A DNA stretch of 64,000 nucleotides from Portulaca oleracea (lineage: Eukaryota; Streptophyta; Magnoliopsida; Caryophyllales; Portulacaceae), in contig CM055879.1 of the NCBI GenBank assembly GCA_029582165.1, positions 33,068,830 through 33,132,829 on the forward strand, in the 5' to 3' direction. The notes under the pieces were generated by a model that saw only the letters and a list, made by a program, of their open reading frames with translations, did no database searches and was not told the origin of the DNA. Position 1 is the stretch's first letter. Each line of letters opens with the position of its first letter. Below are positions 33,372 through 44,890 of this stretch, piece after piece. Position numbers and translations under genes: made by a program.

Positions 33372-34404
33372 TAAGTAAATCATTGAAAATTACAAGTTGA
33401 ATACAATTGTTGAAACAAAGAAAGGGAAATGATAAGATTAGATTCCCAGACAATTAAAGTGAAGAGTGGAAAACCATTGATTCCCCTTATCCATCTAATG
33501 ATCAGATAAAAGTTGATACTCATTATTCAGATTCAGATAATAATTATAATAATAATAATAATAATAATACACAGGGAACACTTGTGCTAGTGCCCATAAC
33601 GTATATCGAAGCAGTCCAAAAATTGTCATGTTACTACTGTAGCTTTCAACTAAGCCTCTCAATTTTTGGTTTTGTGTGATTGTGTTCTGAACGTAACCTT
33701 TTGAAAGTCTGAACTCGACTTTGCGTTGGGTTTTAGTGACTTTTACGTGAATTCCAGCTATACAGTTGTATGCAAAATTTGTAGGATCTTCTTCTTTGGC
33801 ATTATTACTTGTAAATTCCACACTTTAGACAATTTCAAACTATTTAAGTATATGAATATTCATAGTTTCACAGTGCATTGAATGATGGCTGATAAGAAAT
33901 AAAGTAAAAATAAGGTATTTATGGCACTAATCACAAACCAATAAAACCATGACATATTATCATATCATTTTACACTTTGTCAAATAATTATAGTGTTCAC
34001 TTTCCTAACACATATTTGTCTTTCTCGTCATTTTTTTGACTTTTCATTTTTTAGTTACTTTTCACTTTTCTCTCCTCATATGAGTCATATATTACATCAA
34101 CTATTCTTACCACAAATTTTACTACAACTTAGTAATTACTATACCACACGCCGAATCATATCACACTATCTATAGTATTGTCATATCATTATCATTACCA
34201 CATTTTACAAAAAAAAAAAAAAAAAAATTCAGTCTCAATTAGTAGGATTGGATGTTAGAGGTGGATATTTTTTCCTTCACAAGTGGGAAGCGGTGGATTA
34301 ATTATTGCGCTATGGTGGATTTTAACTTTGCAACTTTACAGTAATTTCTTCACGCTATTGGCGGATGGACGTGCCACATGAATCATGTATCATATTCTCA
34401 TTAA
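33372..34404. other. AT-rich intergenic stretch
   Basis: It includes an (ATA)n microsatellite at 33540-33568, which causes the poly-Tyr frame on the minus strand. There is also a poly-A run at 34208-34226. A part at 34080-34200 resembles 61450-61560 and is probably MITE debris. No gene recognised. Confidence 0.5.
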
Positions 34405-34577
34405 GGGTGTGTTTGGTGGGTCAATAACTTCGGGGAAATGGTCAATTTTATCGGGTTGACTTATTTTCCCCATATTTGGATATGGGTTGACAATGGGAAA
34501 AATTTCATGGTGGGCCCACCTTTTTTTCCATTTTCCTAGGGAAAATTTCCCTCAGGGGGCTCAGGCCAAACGCTCCC
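34405..34577. mobile_element. Tourist-like MITE (173 bp)
   Basis: Ends GGGTGTGTTTGG and (minus strand) GGGAGCGTTTGG, flanked by TAA (34402-34404 and 34578-34580), the usual PIF/Harbinger trinucleotide duplication. Non-coding. Confidence 0.8.
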
Positions 34578-35639
34578 TAAGATAAAAGGAAGTAGTGGCT
34601 ATGGTACGTTAAAATTACTTGTTTTCATGAGTGCTATTTGTTCCTAGAATTATACAAATTGACCACTTGTTACCCACACAAGTTGCATGTATTTTTACTA
34701 TTATCTTGTATTTCACCCAAATCACTCATAAAGTTAAATATAAATATATTTAAATCATTATAAAAGTAAGTTACTGAGTTTCATTTCTTTGAGGCCAGTT
34801 TATTATAAATTATAAATAATATAAACATAATTATTTACTTATATTTTTCATAAATATAAAATTATGCATAAAATGTGTATTTTAAAATGTGATTGATAAA
34901 ATTAGGCTATTATTTATATTTTTTGACCTAGCTAATAAGTATAATACTCTTATAGTTGATAAATATATATAATTATTAGAGAAAATATTATTAAAAGTTT
35001 CAAAATTGTGAAATATAGACAATTCAAAATGATTATTAATCATCTTGAGTCGAGATGTGTATCATTGTTTGATTTTGATATATGAAAGAAGTTTAGCCAA
35101 GTTTTGCCATTTTAATACCTATAATGGTCCAATGACAAGTATATTTCTTGGGAGCAACGATCGAGGAACCCACATTAATTGAACAAAATGCAAACACAAA
35201 GAGCAAAAAATAATCTTCTTGGGAGGACAAAACAAAGAGCAAGTAGAAATCTTGACAAGCATAGTTGTTCTTTCCATAATGGGTGCTCACCTAGGTTCAA
35301 AAGAAACTTTAACAAAACATAGAGCAAATGATAACCCCACGAAAAATTTCATATTAACATTATCATTTCCTAAGCGACTCACCAATAAGGTTACTTCCTA
35401 TCTTACGGAGCTCTTCTTTCGTGCAGTTAGCTCTATTAGTAGTATTCCACTTGCTTAGTTTCCGACATTAAAACAATAGATATAACAATAGACATATACA
35501 TATTTCGGTACTCCCCAACTTTCAAGGCGAGTCAGATGTACCTGGTAATCCACGAAACTAAAGGAGAGACGAATTTACCTGGACAATGAAATCACCCAAA
35601 GGACACAAAGCACTAAGCTAATTGGCCTGACACAGAATA
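34578..35639. other. AT-rich intergenic stretch
   Basis: I recognise no gene or element end. Confidence 0.45.
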
Positions 35640-36264
35640 GTTCTGACAACCCTCACCCTACTACATTAACCCTCTACCTTCAAATCGTCTTATGTAGTTC
35701 CATGTCTTACGTTACTCCTAAATCTTTTACATCCACTATAATCACCTCCCTCCTAGACTACACATATCTCCCGCGCTCCCTACTTCCCCAATATCATAAT
35801 CCTTTAACACCTCCTAAGTGGGGTATTCGAACTTCTACGATAAACATATCCATACCATCTAAGTTTACTCTCTCTCTCTCTCTCTCAATTTACCATCGAT
35901 TGGCGCTACCTGTAGTTTATCTCGACAGACCACATTCCTAATCTAATCCAACTTGATATAATTGCAAATCCACCAAATCATCTCACTTTGGCCATATTTA
36001 ATTTCTAACAATGTCTTTTTGGTTGCCCTCAGCCCCTCATGCAACATCATACATCATCGTTGGTCTAGTCACTGTGCGATATACCATCCCCTTAAGCTTG
36101 AGTTGAACTCTCTTATCAAATAGTACTCCTACAACAGCTTGCCTCTATTTCCAGCCAACCTTAAATTAGTGTGCAATATCCTCAATAATGTTCTCATTGC
36201 TTTGTAAGACCGAACCTAAATACTTAAATTGTTATACATGTGGGATGGTAACCCCTCTAATGGT
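35640..36264 (-). pseudogene. LINE reverse-transcriptase pseudogene, C-terminal part
   Basis: On the minus strand the text reads, with stops, a KYLGSVLQSN motif, a GVLFDKRV...LKGMVYRTVTRPTMMY stretch, and IRNVVCRDKLQVAPIDG. These are landmarks of plant LINE RT C-termini. It continues the fragment at 36885-37424, from which it is separated by an inserted Mutator-like element. Stops and frameshifts show it is dead. The lower boundary is approximate. Confidence 0.7.
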
Positions 36265-36274
36265 AACTTTTTGG

Positions 36275-36874
36275 GAGTTAATTACATTTACCCTACCTGA
36301 CTTATGTGGTAATAATTTTTACACATCCAACATTTGAAAAATAATTTTCACCCTACCTAACATTTAAATGGTCATAAATTTAAAGTCCCTCAGGTATGTT
36401 ATAATTGATTTTTTATTGACTTTTCCGGTGAACTGTAAAAAAAATAAATATAAAGTGACCTTTATACCCTTGTTATTATTTCCTTTGACTTTCAATTAAA
36501 TGTGAAATGACTTTTGTATCCTTAGTATTAATTGTTATGGCATTTTAAAACATAATCACTCCATTGATTCCTCTCCCCAGCCCCCCCCCTCCGCAGATTA
36601 CAGAAAATAAAAACCTAACCCCTCCCAAACCACCATGTCTGTCTTCTACTTTCCAACATAGTCTTTTCCTTCTCAAATTAAAGGGCAACATCGTAATTTC
36701 ACGTAGTGATATAGGGATATTATTGTATTTTTCCATTTCCGATGACAAGTTATCGGATTCTAACACTAAAAATCACTTTCACTAAATGTTAGGTAGGGTG
36801 AAAATTATTTCCCAAATGTCGGGTGTGCAAAAATTATTCTCGTATATGTCAGGTAGGATAAATGTAATTAACTC
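36275..36874. mobile_element. Mutator-like MITE (600 bp) inserted in the LINE
   Basis: Terminal inverted repeats of ~90 bp start GAGTTAATTACATTTACC and (minus strand) GAGTTAATTACATTTATC. A perfect 10 bp duplication AACTTTTTGG lies at 36265-36274 and 36875-36884. Long inverted repeats and a 9-11 bp duplication define Mutator-like elements. The interior at 36540-36700 looks like plant leader sequence, and no transposase is present. Confidence 0.88.
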
Positions 36875-36884
36875 AACTTTTTGG

Positions 36885-37424
36885 CTATAATTCTCGCTCA
36901 CAAGTCCACTAAAATGACACATAATATATTTCTTCTTCAGCTTACTCAGTTTGAAACCTTTTTTACTCCAAGGCGTCTCTCCATTTTTCTACTCTATCAT
37001 TTAGTCTTGCCCCCGACTCATCAATGCATCCGCAAAAAAAGAATGCATCACCTTTTTTCATCCTAAATATCCTTAGTCAACTCATCCATAACCAAGGCGG
37101 TAGAAAATGGGCTAAGGGAAGAGCCTTGATGCCCATCGATGTCGACTGAAACTTTGTCGTGGTTCCCACCACTACCCGAGCGCTAGTTCTAACATTGTCG
37201 TACTTACATGTCTTTAGTAACCCAATATAGGAATGTTGCAACCCTTTTGCCTCCAAACACTCCCACATTGGTTCCCTCGGAAGCTTATCATATGCTTTCT
37301 CAAGGTCTATAAACACTATATGAAGGTCCCCCATCCTCTCCCGGCATTGCTCCATAAGATTGCGTATCAAATGAATAGCCTTTATCCTCGACCTACCCGA
37401 CATTAAAAAAAAAAAAAAGACCAA
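36885..37424 (-). pseudogene. LINE reverse-transcriptase pseudogene, central part
   Basis: The minus-strand frame 37424-37077 contains FLMSGRSRIKAIHLIRNLME, HIVFIDLEKAYDKLPRE and LKTCKYDNVRTSARV, classic non-LTR RT motifs. The AYDKLPR block is part of the polymerase domain. The expected catalytic YADD is not preserved in an open frame. It belongs to the same copy as 35640-36264. Confidence 0.8.
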
Positions 37425-38213
37425 ACTGATTGTAAAACACTTGCATAGTCTCTCTGAACCTCCTTTAAGTCATTTGTTCTCAAATCTATATGGTGTGACT
37501 CAGGAGATGTTTGTTAAATTATGGATTTATGAGCCTGTTGATTTGGTTGGCCGAGTAGTGCAGCAGCAATGTTGAAAGTTTGAAAGCGAAGTTCGAATCC
37601 TTTTTTTTCGCTTGATTGAAAGCCGAGATTCTTTTTTGATTGATTGAATGTTGAATTTCTAATGTTTATGGAAATTAAGGTGGTTCCTATTAACCTATGA
37701 ATCAAACCGTTAAACTCGGTGCACCGAATAATCCGATTCCGGATTACGATTTTGGAAAATCGTTTAATCCGGTGCACAACTTCAATAAACCAAAATCACC
37801 CTGAACCAAACCATGAACATCCCTACTAAACGCCCACAACCCCCTTCTCTTATACATTCCTTAAGTATCTCAACACTTTCTTTATCCAACTTTCATCCCC
37901 TAATGTTGAAAATCCCAACATTCTATCCTTCCTTTTGAAACGAAAGAGTATATAGCATAAAATACTACTACTAAAATACTTAAATACCACTACAAATAAT
38001 AGGAAAATTAGAATTAACCTAATAATATCAATTTTGGAGGTAGTAACTTTTTATGAACTTAAGTTAGAAAATCCTTTCAACCACGCTTAATTTTTCCATC
38101 ACATTTTTTCAAGCAAGCAACCGCCATGGTTTACTCACTGGAAATGTGACATAGTGATTAAGCATTTTCTCATGGACATAGTAAATCATGGTGTCTTTTC
38201 TAACATGTACATA
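37425..38213. other. AT-rich intergenic stretch
   Basis: I see no supported gene. The minus-strand frame 37514-37777 has no family resemblance. Confidence 0.45.
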
Positions 38214-39075
38214 TAGATATGGCAATTCTCAACTCGACCCGAAAATCCGACCCAAACCGACCCGTAAAAATGGGTTTTGAACACGAAATTCCGACCCGGG
38301 ACTCGAAAATGACCCAACCCAAAGAACCCGGTGAAAACGGGTCAGTTTGGGTCGACCCGTTGGGTCAGACACTTTAATTTTAAGTGTTTTGTCTACTTTG
38401 GCCTTGTACAAAAAATAGGCCCATTTTATGAAAATTAAGGCCCAAAAGTAAAATATTGGGTGACTTTGGAAAGTTATGCATAGAGAGAGACATACAAATG
38501 AAATAATCAAATAACAAATGACCAAAACAAAACTTTAACACTGTTACTCACTCACTCTTTCAGTGAACCCTCTAATTCCTGCAGTCCCGCCGCTCTCCTC
38601 TCTTTCAGTAAAAAGTGTATTATTGTCAAAGGTCAAAGTTCAGTGCATTGTTGTCCAATATCCTAAAAGTTCAGTATATTAGCATCCCAAAACCCTATAT
38701 ATTTCATAAGTACTGTTATTCGTGGATTGTTGACATAAACCGCATAATACTTGTAGACTTGAAGATTGCCAAATTTTGTCCCTTAGGTGTATAGTAATAT
38801 GTCTATACAACTATGACATATCGTGGTGGTCGAAATTGGAATGGAATGGTACATTACACAAGTGTCTTTGACCAATTATAATCAATTTTATTAGTTGTAA
38901 GTGACTAAGTGAAAGAGCGGTCATGACCCGTAAACCCGACCCAAACCACCCGAAACCGGAATACACTCAACCCGTATTTACCCGAACTTGAAATACACCA
39001 GACTCTTATTTACCCGAACCTGATATACGACCGACCCGTAACCCGCCCGCCCGCCCGCCCGTATTGCCAGGTCTA
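38214..39075. mobile_element. hAT-type non-autonomous element (862 bp)
   Basis: Ends TAGATATGGCAAT and (minus strand) TAGACCTGGCAAT, flanked by a perfect 8 bp duplication TGTACATA (38206-38213, 39076-39083). Subterminal CGACCCG words are abundant in inverted orientation, and a (CCCG)n tract lies near 39045-39060. No transposase frame. Confidence 0.88.
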
Positions 39076-39567
39076 TGTACATATGTTAGGTCGCTATATC
39101 ACTTCTTCTGTGAGTCAAACACCCAATATTTGACGACGGTATATAAACGATTGATTAACTTGGATTTGCTAAAAGCTATACAACTCCCAAAATTTGCCTT
39201 ATTAAATTACAATTTTCCTAAATAATTAATTTTCTGGAAAACAGTGATCTACAAAGCGTAACCAAAGAAAAACTGGCAAATGTTCACAACCCATAATGCT
39301 TTCTTTTGTTTCTCGGAGCCCGTCTATTTATTTGCATCAAGTTCAGGAATGAGGCTGGCTGACAATGAATAAGTTCGAGGTTATTGACTATGAAGGACGA
39401 CTTATGAAGCAAAATGTTCATGAGGTCCGGGTAAGATTTATAGATCCTTATTTGCAATTAAATATGGGGTCCAAAATGATGATTGGGTATGTCATGTGTG
39501 CGGTTTTTTTTTTTTGTTCAATGTAAAAACCTGTTGAATTTTTTTTAAGTGTAAGAGGATTCAATGT

Positions 39568-39632
39568 AAGAAGAAGAAATCGAAGAAGAAGAAGAAGAAG
39601 AAGAAGAAGAAGAAGAAAGAGAAAGAAGATGA
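39568..39632. repeat. (GAA)n microsatellite
   Basis: An interrupted GAA run lies in the left arm of the foldback, paired with the TTC run at 40647-40697 in the right arm. Confidence 0.9.
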
Positions 39633-40424
39633 TGATGGAGTTTTTGATTTCTTTGTAATATTTTTCATTTTCATAGTAAAACATCAACAATTTGTATAAT
39701 TTTTTTGCATTTGGGAGTAAGTTTCTCATTTTTTTGTTTCCTTGCATTTGTCTACGAATGAATAATGAATTATAATTTCACAGAACCTCTTCTTCTTCTT
39801 CTTCGAATGAATGAATGAATAATGGTTCGTCATATATGTTGACATTGGATAACAATATAGTAAATCTAGTATAACAATATAGTAAACCTTGGAGATTAAT
39901 ATGCCTTGAATATTATATAATATGGTAATTCTTGTACATTGCATTAATATAACAATTCATGTATGACACAACACCTTCAATCCATAGAATAAAACACTTT
40001 AAAAGTTTTTAATATATGATAACCACCAACAATACACTGAGTACATCCATATTTAGTAATATGTGTTAACCAAGGATTACTATATTGATATTATTGTCGG
40101 TGGTTATCATGTATTTCAACCGACAATAATATCAATATAGTAATCCTTGGTTATCAATATAGTAGATCAAGGATGTACTCAGTGTATTGTTGGTGGTTAT
40201 TATATATTAAAAAAATTTAAAGTGTTTTATTCCATGGATTGAAGGTGTTGTGTCATACAATGATTGTCATATTAATGCAATGTACAAGAATTACCATATT
40301 AATATTCAAGGCATATTAATCTCCAAGGTTTACTATATTGTTATCCTAGGTTTACTATATTGTTATCCAAGGTCAACATATATGATGAACCATTATTCAT
40401 TCATTCATTCATTCATTCATTCAT

Positions 40425-40488
40425 TCGAAGAAGAAGAAGAAGAAGAAGAAGAAGAAGAAGAAGAAGAAGAAGAAGAGGAAGAGGTTCT
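40425..40488. repeat. (GAA)n microsatellite, expanded relative to its partner
   Basis: There are about 17 or more GAA units preceded by (ATTC)n. The mirror position in the left arm (39786-39806) has only about six CTT units, so the tract changed length after the palindrome formed. Confidence 0.9.
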
Positions 40489-40917
40489 ATGAAATTACAA
40501 TTCATTATTCATTCGTAGACGAATGCAAGGAAACAAAAAATGAGCAACTTACTCCCAAATGCAAAAATTATACAAATTGTTGATGTTTTATTGTGAAAAT
40601 GAAAAATATTACAAAGAAACCAAAAACTCCATCATCATCTTCTTTAATTTCTTCTTCTTCTTCTTCTTCTTCTTCTTCTTCTTCTTCTTCTTCTTCCTCC
40701 TCCTCTTACATTGAACCCTCTTACTCTTACATTGAACCCTCTTATATTTTAAAAAAAAAAAATCCAACCGATTCTTACATTCACACAAAAAAAACCGTAC
40801 ACATGACATGCACAGTCATTATTTTGGGCCCATGTTTAATTACAAATAAGGACCTATAAATCTGCCCGGACCTCATGGTCATTTTGCTTCATGGGCCATC
40901 CTTCATAGTCAATAACC

Positions 40918-41184
40918 CATAAGTACCATGTGTCTGATTTATATGGACTTGAGTCACTTTACCCATAAGCAAACTGTGCTGTGAAGGCCTTCATATATAG
41001 GGCCAAATATACCCATTGGCCCACTTCACTTGGACCATACCCAGAATATCCTTCTCTCCCATCCGCCAGCGCACTGCCTACAGTTAAATGTATAAGTACT
41101 AGTGGGAAAGGGGGTGGGCCGTGGCTCGTGGGTCAAGGGAGGAAAAAATATCAAGATGACCTACTAATTTTAAATAGCAAACAT
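40918..41184. other. intergenic stretch
   Basis: No gene or element end recognised. Confidence 0.45.
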
Positions 41185-41476
41185 TAGTGCTGGCAAACAT
41201 TCAGGTCCGGGTAAGTTTGGGTTGGACAAATAATATCAAAATTCATATACGAAATTTATGTCTAGACCCGATTTTATTTCGGGTCAGACAATTCTGAATA
41301 AGCTAAATTCAGATCGAAATTTGGTTTGGACAATAGAAAAAGAGAAATTTTATGTTCGAATATTCGGTCAATTTGGTCAGTATTAAAATTTGGACGAAAA
41401 ATCTATGTTCAAACCCGGTTTTTTCCGGGTCAGACAATTAGGGTATTCCGGGTGGAACAACATTTTGCTAGCTCTA
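41185..41476. mobile_element. probable hAT-type MITE (292 bp)
   Basis: Ends TAGTGCTGGCAAAC and (minus strand) TAGAGCTAGCAAAA are imperfect inverted repeats. Interior words CGGGTCAGACAATT and TTTGGACGA/TTTGGTTTGGAC are repeated. No surviving 8 bp duplication. It belongs with the TAGGGCTGGCAA group by its ends. Confidence 0.5.
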
Positions 41477-41485
41477 CTTAAAAAT

Positions 41486-42165
41486 CAATTGGTGTTAAGA
41501 AGAGTAGCCCACTTAACTTATATACTATGTCCTTTCACTTTGATCTTCCGACGTGGAACTTCAAACTCAAAGTTGAATCTCAACAAGAATCACAAGAAAG
41601 AAACAAGTTTATATTGGTACTCAATTAAGCAACATTAGAAACCCCTATGCTCTTAAAATTTTTTCAAGAAGCCATGATACTATGTGTAACCATCTCAATC
41701 ACCTCTTTAGCTTGTAACATGATACCTTGCTTCTATATATTCTCTACGTCTCTTTTTATTTGTCACTTTGATAAAGTTGGGAGAAATTAATATAACCAAT
41801 AAAGCTAGGAGGAAAAAAAATATAACATTACTTGAATTGGTAAACATTAATCACGAAACAGGCCAAAAAACAAAGACGTGAAACTCATAAATGTTATACT
41901 AGAAATGCAACACGATAGATAACTAAAAACAAAATAAATCAATTAAGGTGCATGAGATAAGTTTTAATTCCGGTCAAGTCATTGTTGGGGAGATTCAAGG
42001 CGGGAGCCCAGTTCAATCAAAACTTATGGTACACAAGTTAAGTGAGGTTCCATCTTAAAATCATTGGTGTTAAAAGGAATAGTTCATTTGACTTATATAC
42101 TATATCTTTTCCTTTTACTTTTCCGGTGTGAGATATTTTTACTCATTAGTGAATTTCAACAATCA
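41486..42165. repeat. two diverged copies of an unclassified ~100 bp sequence
   Basis: The blocks at 41486-41590 and 42057-42165 share CATTGGTGTTAA-like, GACTTATATACTAT-like and CTTTTCCTTT-like words in the same order, about 570 bp apart. They could be ends of an LTR-like or other element, but I could not define termini. Confidence 0.4.
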
Positions 42166-44296
42166 TGACTCCATGTCGATGGATCTGCATGCGTGTTAAA
42201 ACTTATCTAGAGTAACTCGTATGTAGGTTAAGAAAACATGTTTGGGACGGTGGTGTACCTCTCCACTATTACTCTTATCAACTTCATCCATAATAAAGAC
42301 ATACATAAGACCCACCATCGACATATTCAAACTATTCTTTTGGCACATTTAGTTGGCGCAAATATGCACGAGTTCGGAAACAAGAATGGAAGCATTATAA
42401 TTAATCAAACAAAATGGTGGGACAACTAATGATAAGCAGCCTGATACTGATTTCAGACGCACAAACAAATGTGAACATGAAAAAGCCATTTCCATTATCA
42501 CACTTAATTAAGTTTCTACTCAGAAATGGATGTTTGATCAAAGTGGGGATATCTCACGCTTTAAAATGCATACTCGATCATAATAATAATGTAAGTAAAA
42601 GTTGTCAACTTTGCCTTGAATTTTGCTGCCTTTTCCTTCTCCCATAATTGGTTGGTGTCTACCTAAAAATAAAGAGTGGGGCTGAAAAAGAAACACCATA
42701 AAATTGGCGACAGCTGGACTCCATCAATGGATGACAGACATTGTTGAGATGCTATGAAACTATGAAAGGGCATCCTCTGTAAGTTACGTTGGAACTGGGA
42801 TATGATCATATCCTTTAATTTCCCCAAACTTACTAAACAAAGTTAGAGCCACCATTCTACTGCCTTGTTCGTGCATGTACTCAAATTATTAAAATTATCT
42901 CAATGCTACCCTACATATCTATGTTTTCAATATGTAGTGTGCAATTGTGCACTGTTGTTAGGTGATGAGAAATACTACTTTTATTTTCCTCATTTACGTT
43001 AATGGTATTATGTCAATAGTTTACAGAGTTGAAATGAATTATTTTTTCTATTAAAAATTATAATTCGTTAAAGTAATATATATTATTAGATGATATTCTC
43101 TATTTTTTTTTATATAGAGTAGCATGTAATCAATGATATTTATATTTTAAACTAATAATAAAATTCAGAGACAAGACTATTAAATAGTTACAGTCCAGTT
43201 TCCAATCCCACCTTTATTCTTGTATTGATTTTCTTCATATTCAGTAATCATTTTATTTTTTATTTTCGCTGATTAATATACTCTTATAATTACCCAAATT
43301 AAAAAAGGTGTAAGTGTTGTGTTTGTTCAAATGATAAAGGCCTAACATATATACATTGAGATAAAGTAAAAGTCGAAGTAAAATAACTATTTTTATAACT
43401 TTAGAAATAAGGGCCTAGTTAACAATGGATCACTTAAATAAAATGGTTATAAATGCTAGTCAAATGCTAGTGTATGACAACAAACAATACACTATATATT
43501 GACGGATTGACCTTTACAATTTTACATTGGCTCATATCTATCACTTGTTCTATTTTAAATAGATCCTAATGTGTTACACTTACACTCCATTAATTAATTA
43601 AAGAGGATAAATATAATTTATATATACGCACAAGTAGATGAAAGGAAAAAGAGCCCCTCTATATGTACTGATGCTACTTAAGAAATTGATGTCTTGTGTA
43701 TCAACCTTATAAAAAATAAAAAATAAAAAAAGCCGAAAGGATTAGAAAAGAAATATTAATATTTTAAAATAGAGCTGCTAAAAGTTTTTTAAGTCCATCA
43801 TAAAATAATGGCTCCTGGCTTTGCGGTTCAGTGTACTACTACTAGATTAGTCCTACATACTTGTACAACCGCAAGTATTATGTCTCCACCACCGCCCAGT
43901 TTGTGATCAATATATAAATATGTTGGGCCACTTTATTAGTTGCTTCTTACACTCAATTTTTAAATGTGTTAATGATGAGTTATTACATTGGTTTTATTTT
44001 TTAGAAATTCGATTTCTCCTCCCACTTATGTTTAATGAGGCGTTAGGGTATTTATAATTAGGGATCTAAGTGGAAATTTAAAGATAATAACATTGTAAAA
44101 TGTGTTTAAACTTTTTATGTTTTGACATGATACATATTTTAGATAATAACTGTTTCTAAATGGAATACCTACAATTTCATTCAAGGATTTATCAAAATAT
44201 AGGAATGTTGCACATGTTCTAATGGAGAAGCAAACTTTGCATTTGCTCAAACAATTCCAATCTAATATGTCAAATGAGCACTCCACTTATGTGTTA
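42166..44296. other. AT-rich intergenic stretch upstream of the LRR gene
   Basis: No protein-coding region recognised on either strand. Short frames (42238-42429, 42414-42647, 44032-44286) have no motif support. Confidence 0.5.
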
Positions 44297-44630
44297 CTCC
44301 TTCATTCTCAAATTATTTGTCACTTTGAACACAATTTGCAAAATTAAGGAAACTTCGACTTTACATTAATTTACATTTTTGAAAATGAGAAAAAAACAAC
44401 AACAATAACAACAATAATTTTTCAGGTGAATATGTTTAAAGTGCGATTTAAGATATTTAGATGTAGTCAATCTTCTCCATAAACTAAAGTCCAGAAAATT
44501 CAAAATGAATAATGTACTGAATAAGATAAATTTAATAAATTAATAATTAATATATTATTAAAATTATAAAGTAATAAATATTATAAAAAAATAAAATAAA
44601 ATAAGTTAAAATAATACCGGAAGGAGGGAA
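44297..44630. mobile_element. probable Stowaway-like MITE
   Basis: It begins after TA with CTCCTTCATTCTCAAATTA and ends near GGAAGGAGGGAAC. The inner text GTCACTTTGAACACA and TTACATTAATTTACATTTTT is shared with the element at 49389-49660. The end is approximate. Confidence 0.5.
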
Positions 44631-44770
44631 CATATCTTAGTGGAGTAACCATTTTGATTATTAGAAAGTCCATCCAATTCTAACCAATGATGAGCTTTGA
44701 AAAATGCAGTAAAGCTCCAAAAGTCCAAATGAATACAAAATTTCAGTTCTTCATGCTTTCCTCTATGGCC

Positions 44771-44778
44771 TATATATA
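44771..44778 (+). promoter_or_regulatory. TATA box of the LRR gene
   Basis: TATATATA lies about 120 bp before the start codon at 44891, a usual spacing for a plant TATA box plus short leader. It is followed by CA-rich leader sequence. Confidence 0.6.
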
Positions 44779-44890
44779 TTCCTCTACATTCCACTCTTTA
44801 CAAACTTTATATCCCTTTAACACACACACCCAACTTCCCATTGCTTGCATCAATTATAAGAATCCCGTCTCAGGTCAGTAACCTCCGACA

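Larger units (their letters stand above)
39379..40917. repeat. large foldback: ~1.5 kb near-palindrome with GAA/TTC tracts
   Basis: The left arm (39379-40101) and right arm (40119-40917) are inverted copies around a ~17 bp spacer. The outer ends are GGTTATTGACTATGAAGG and its complement. The centre is GATATTATTGTCGGT and its complement. Trinucleotide tracts in both arms differ in length, which explains most of the arm-length difference. No coding potential: the poly-Glu and poly-Ser frames are microsatellite artefacts. It could be a foldback or Mutator-type element. No clean target duplication was found. Confidence 0.85.

Noticed and set aside
33495..33821. Minus-strand frame with poly-Tyr
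   Set aside because: The poly-Tyr comes from an (ATA)n microsatellite, and the rest has no family resemblance.
39448..40859. Long frames encoding poly-Leu, poly-Glu, poly-Ser and poly-Lys
   Set aside because: They are translations of GAA/TTC microsatellites inside the foldback.
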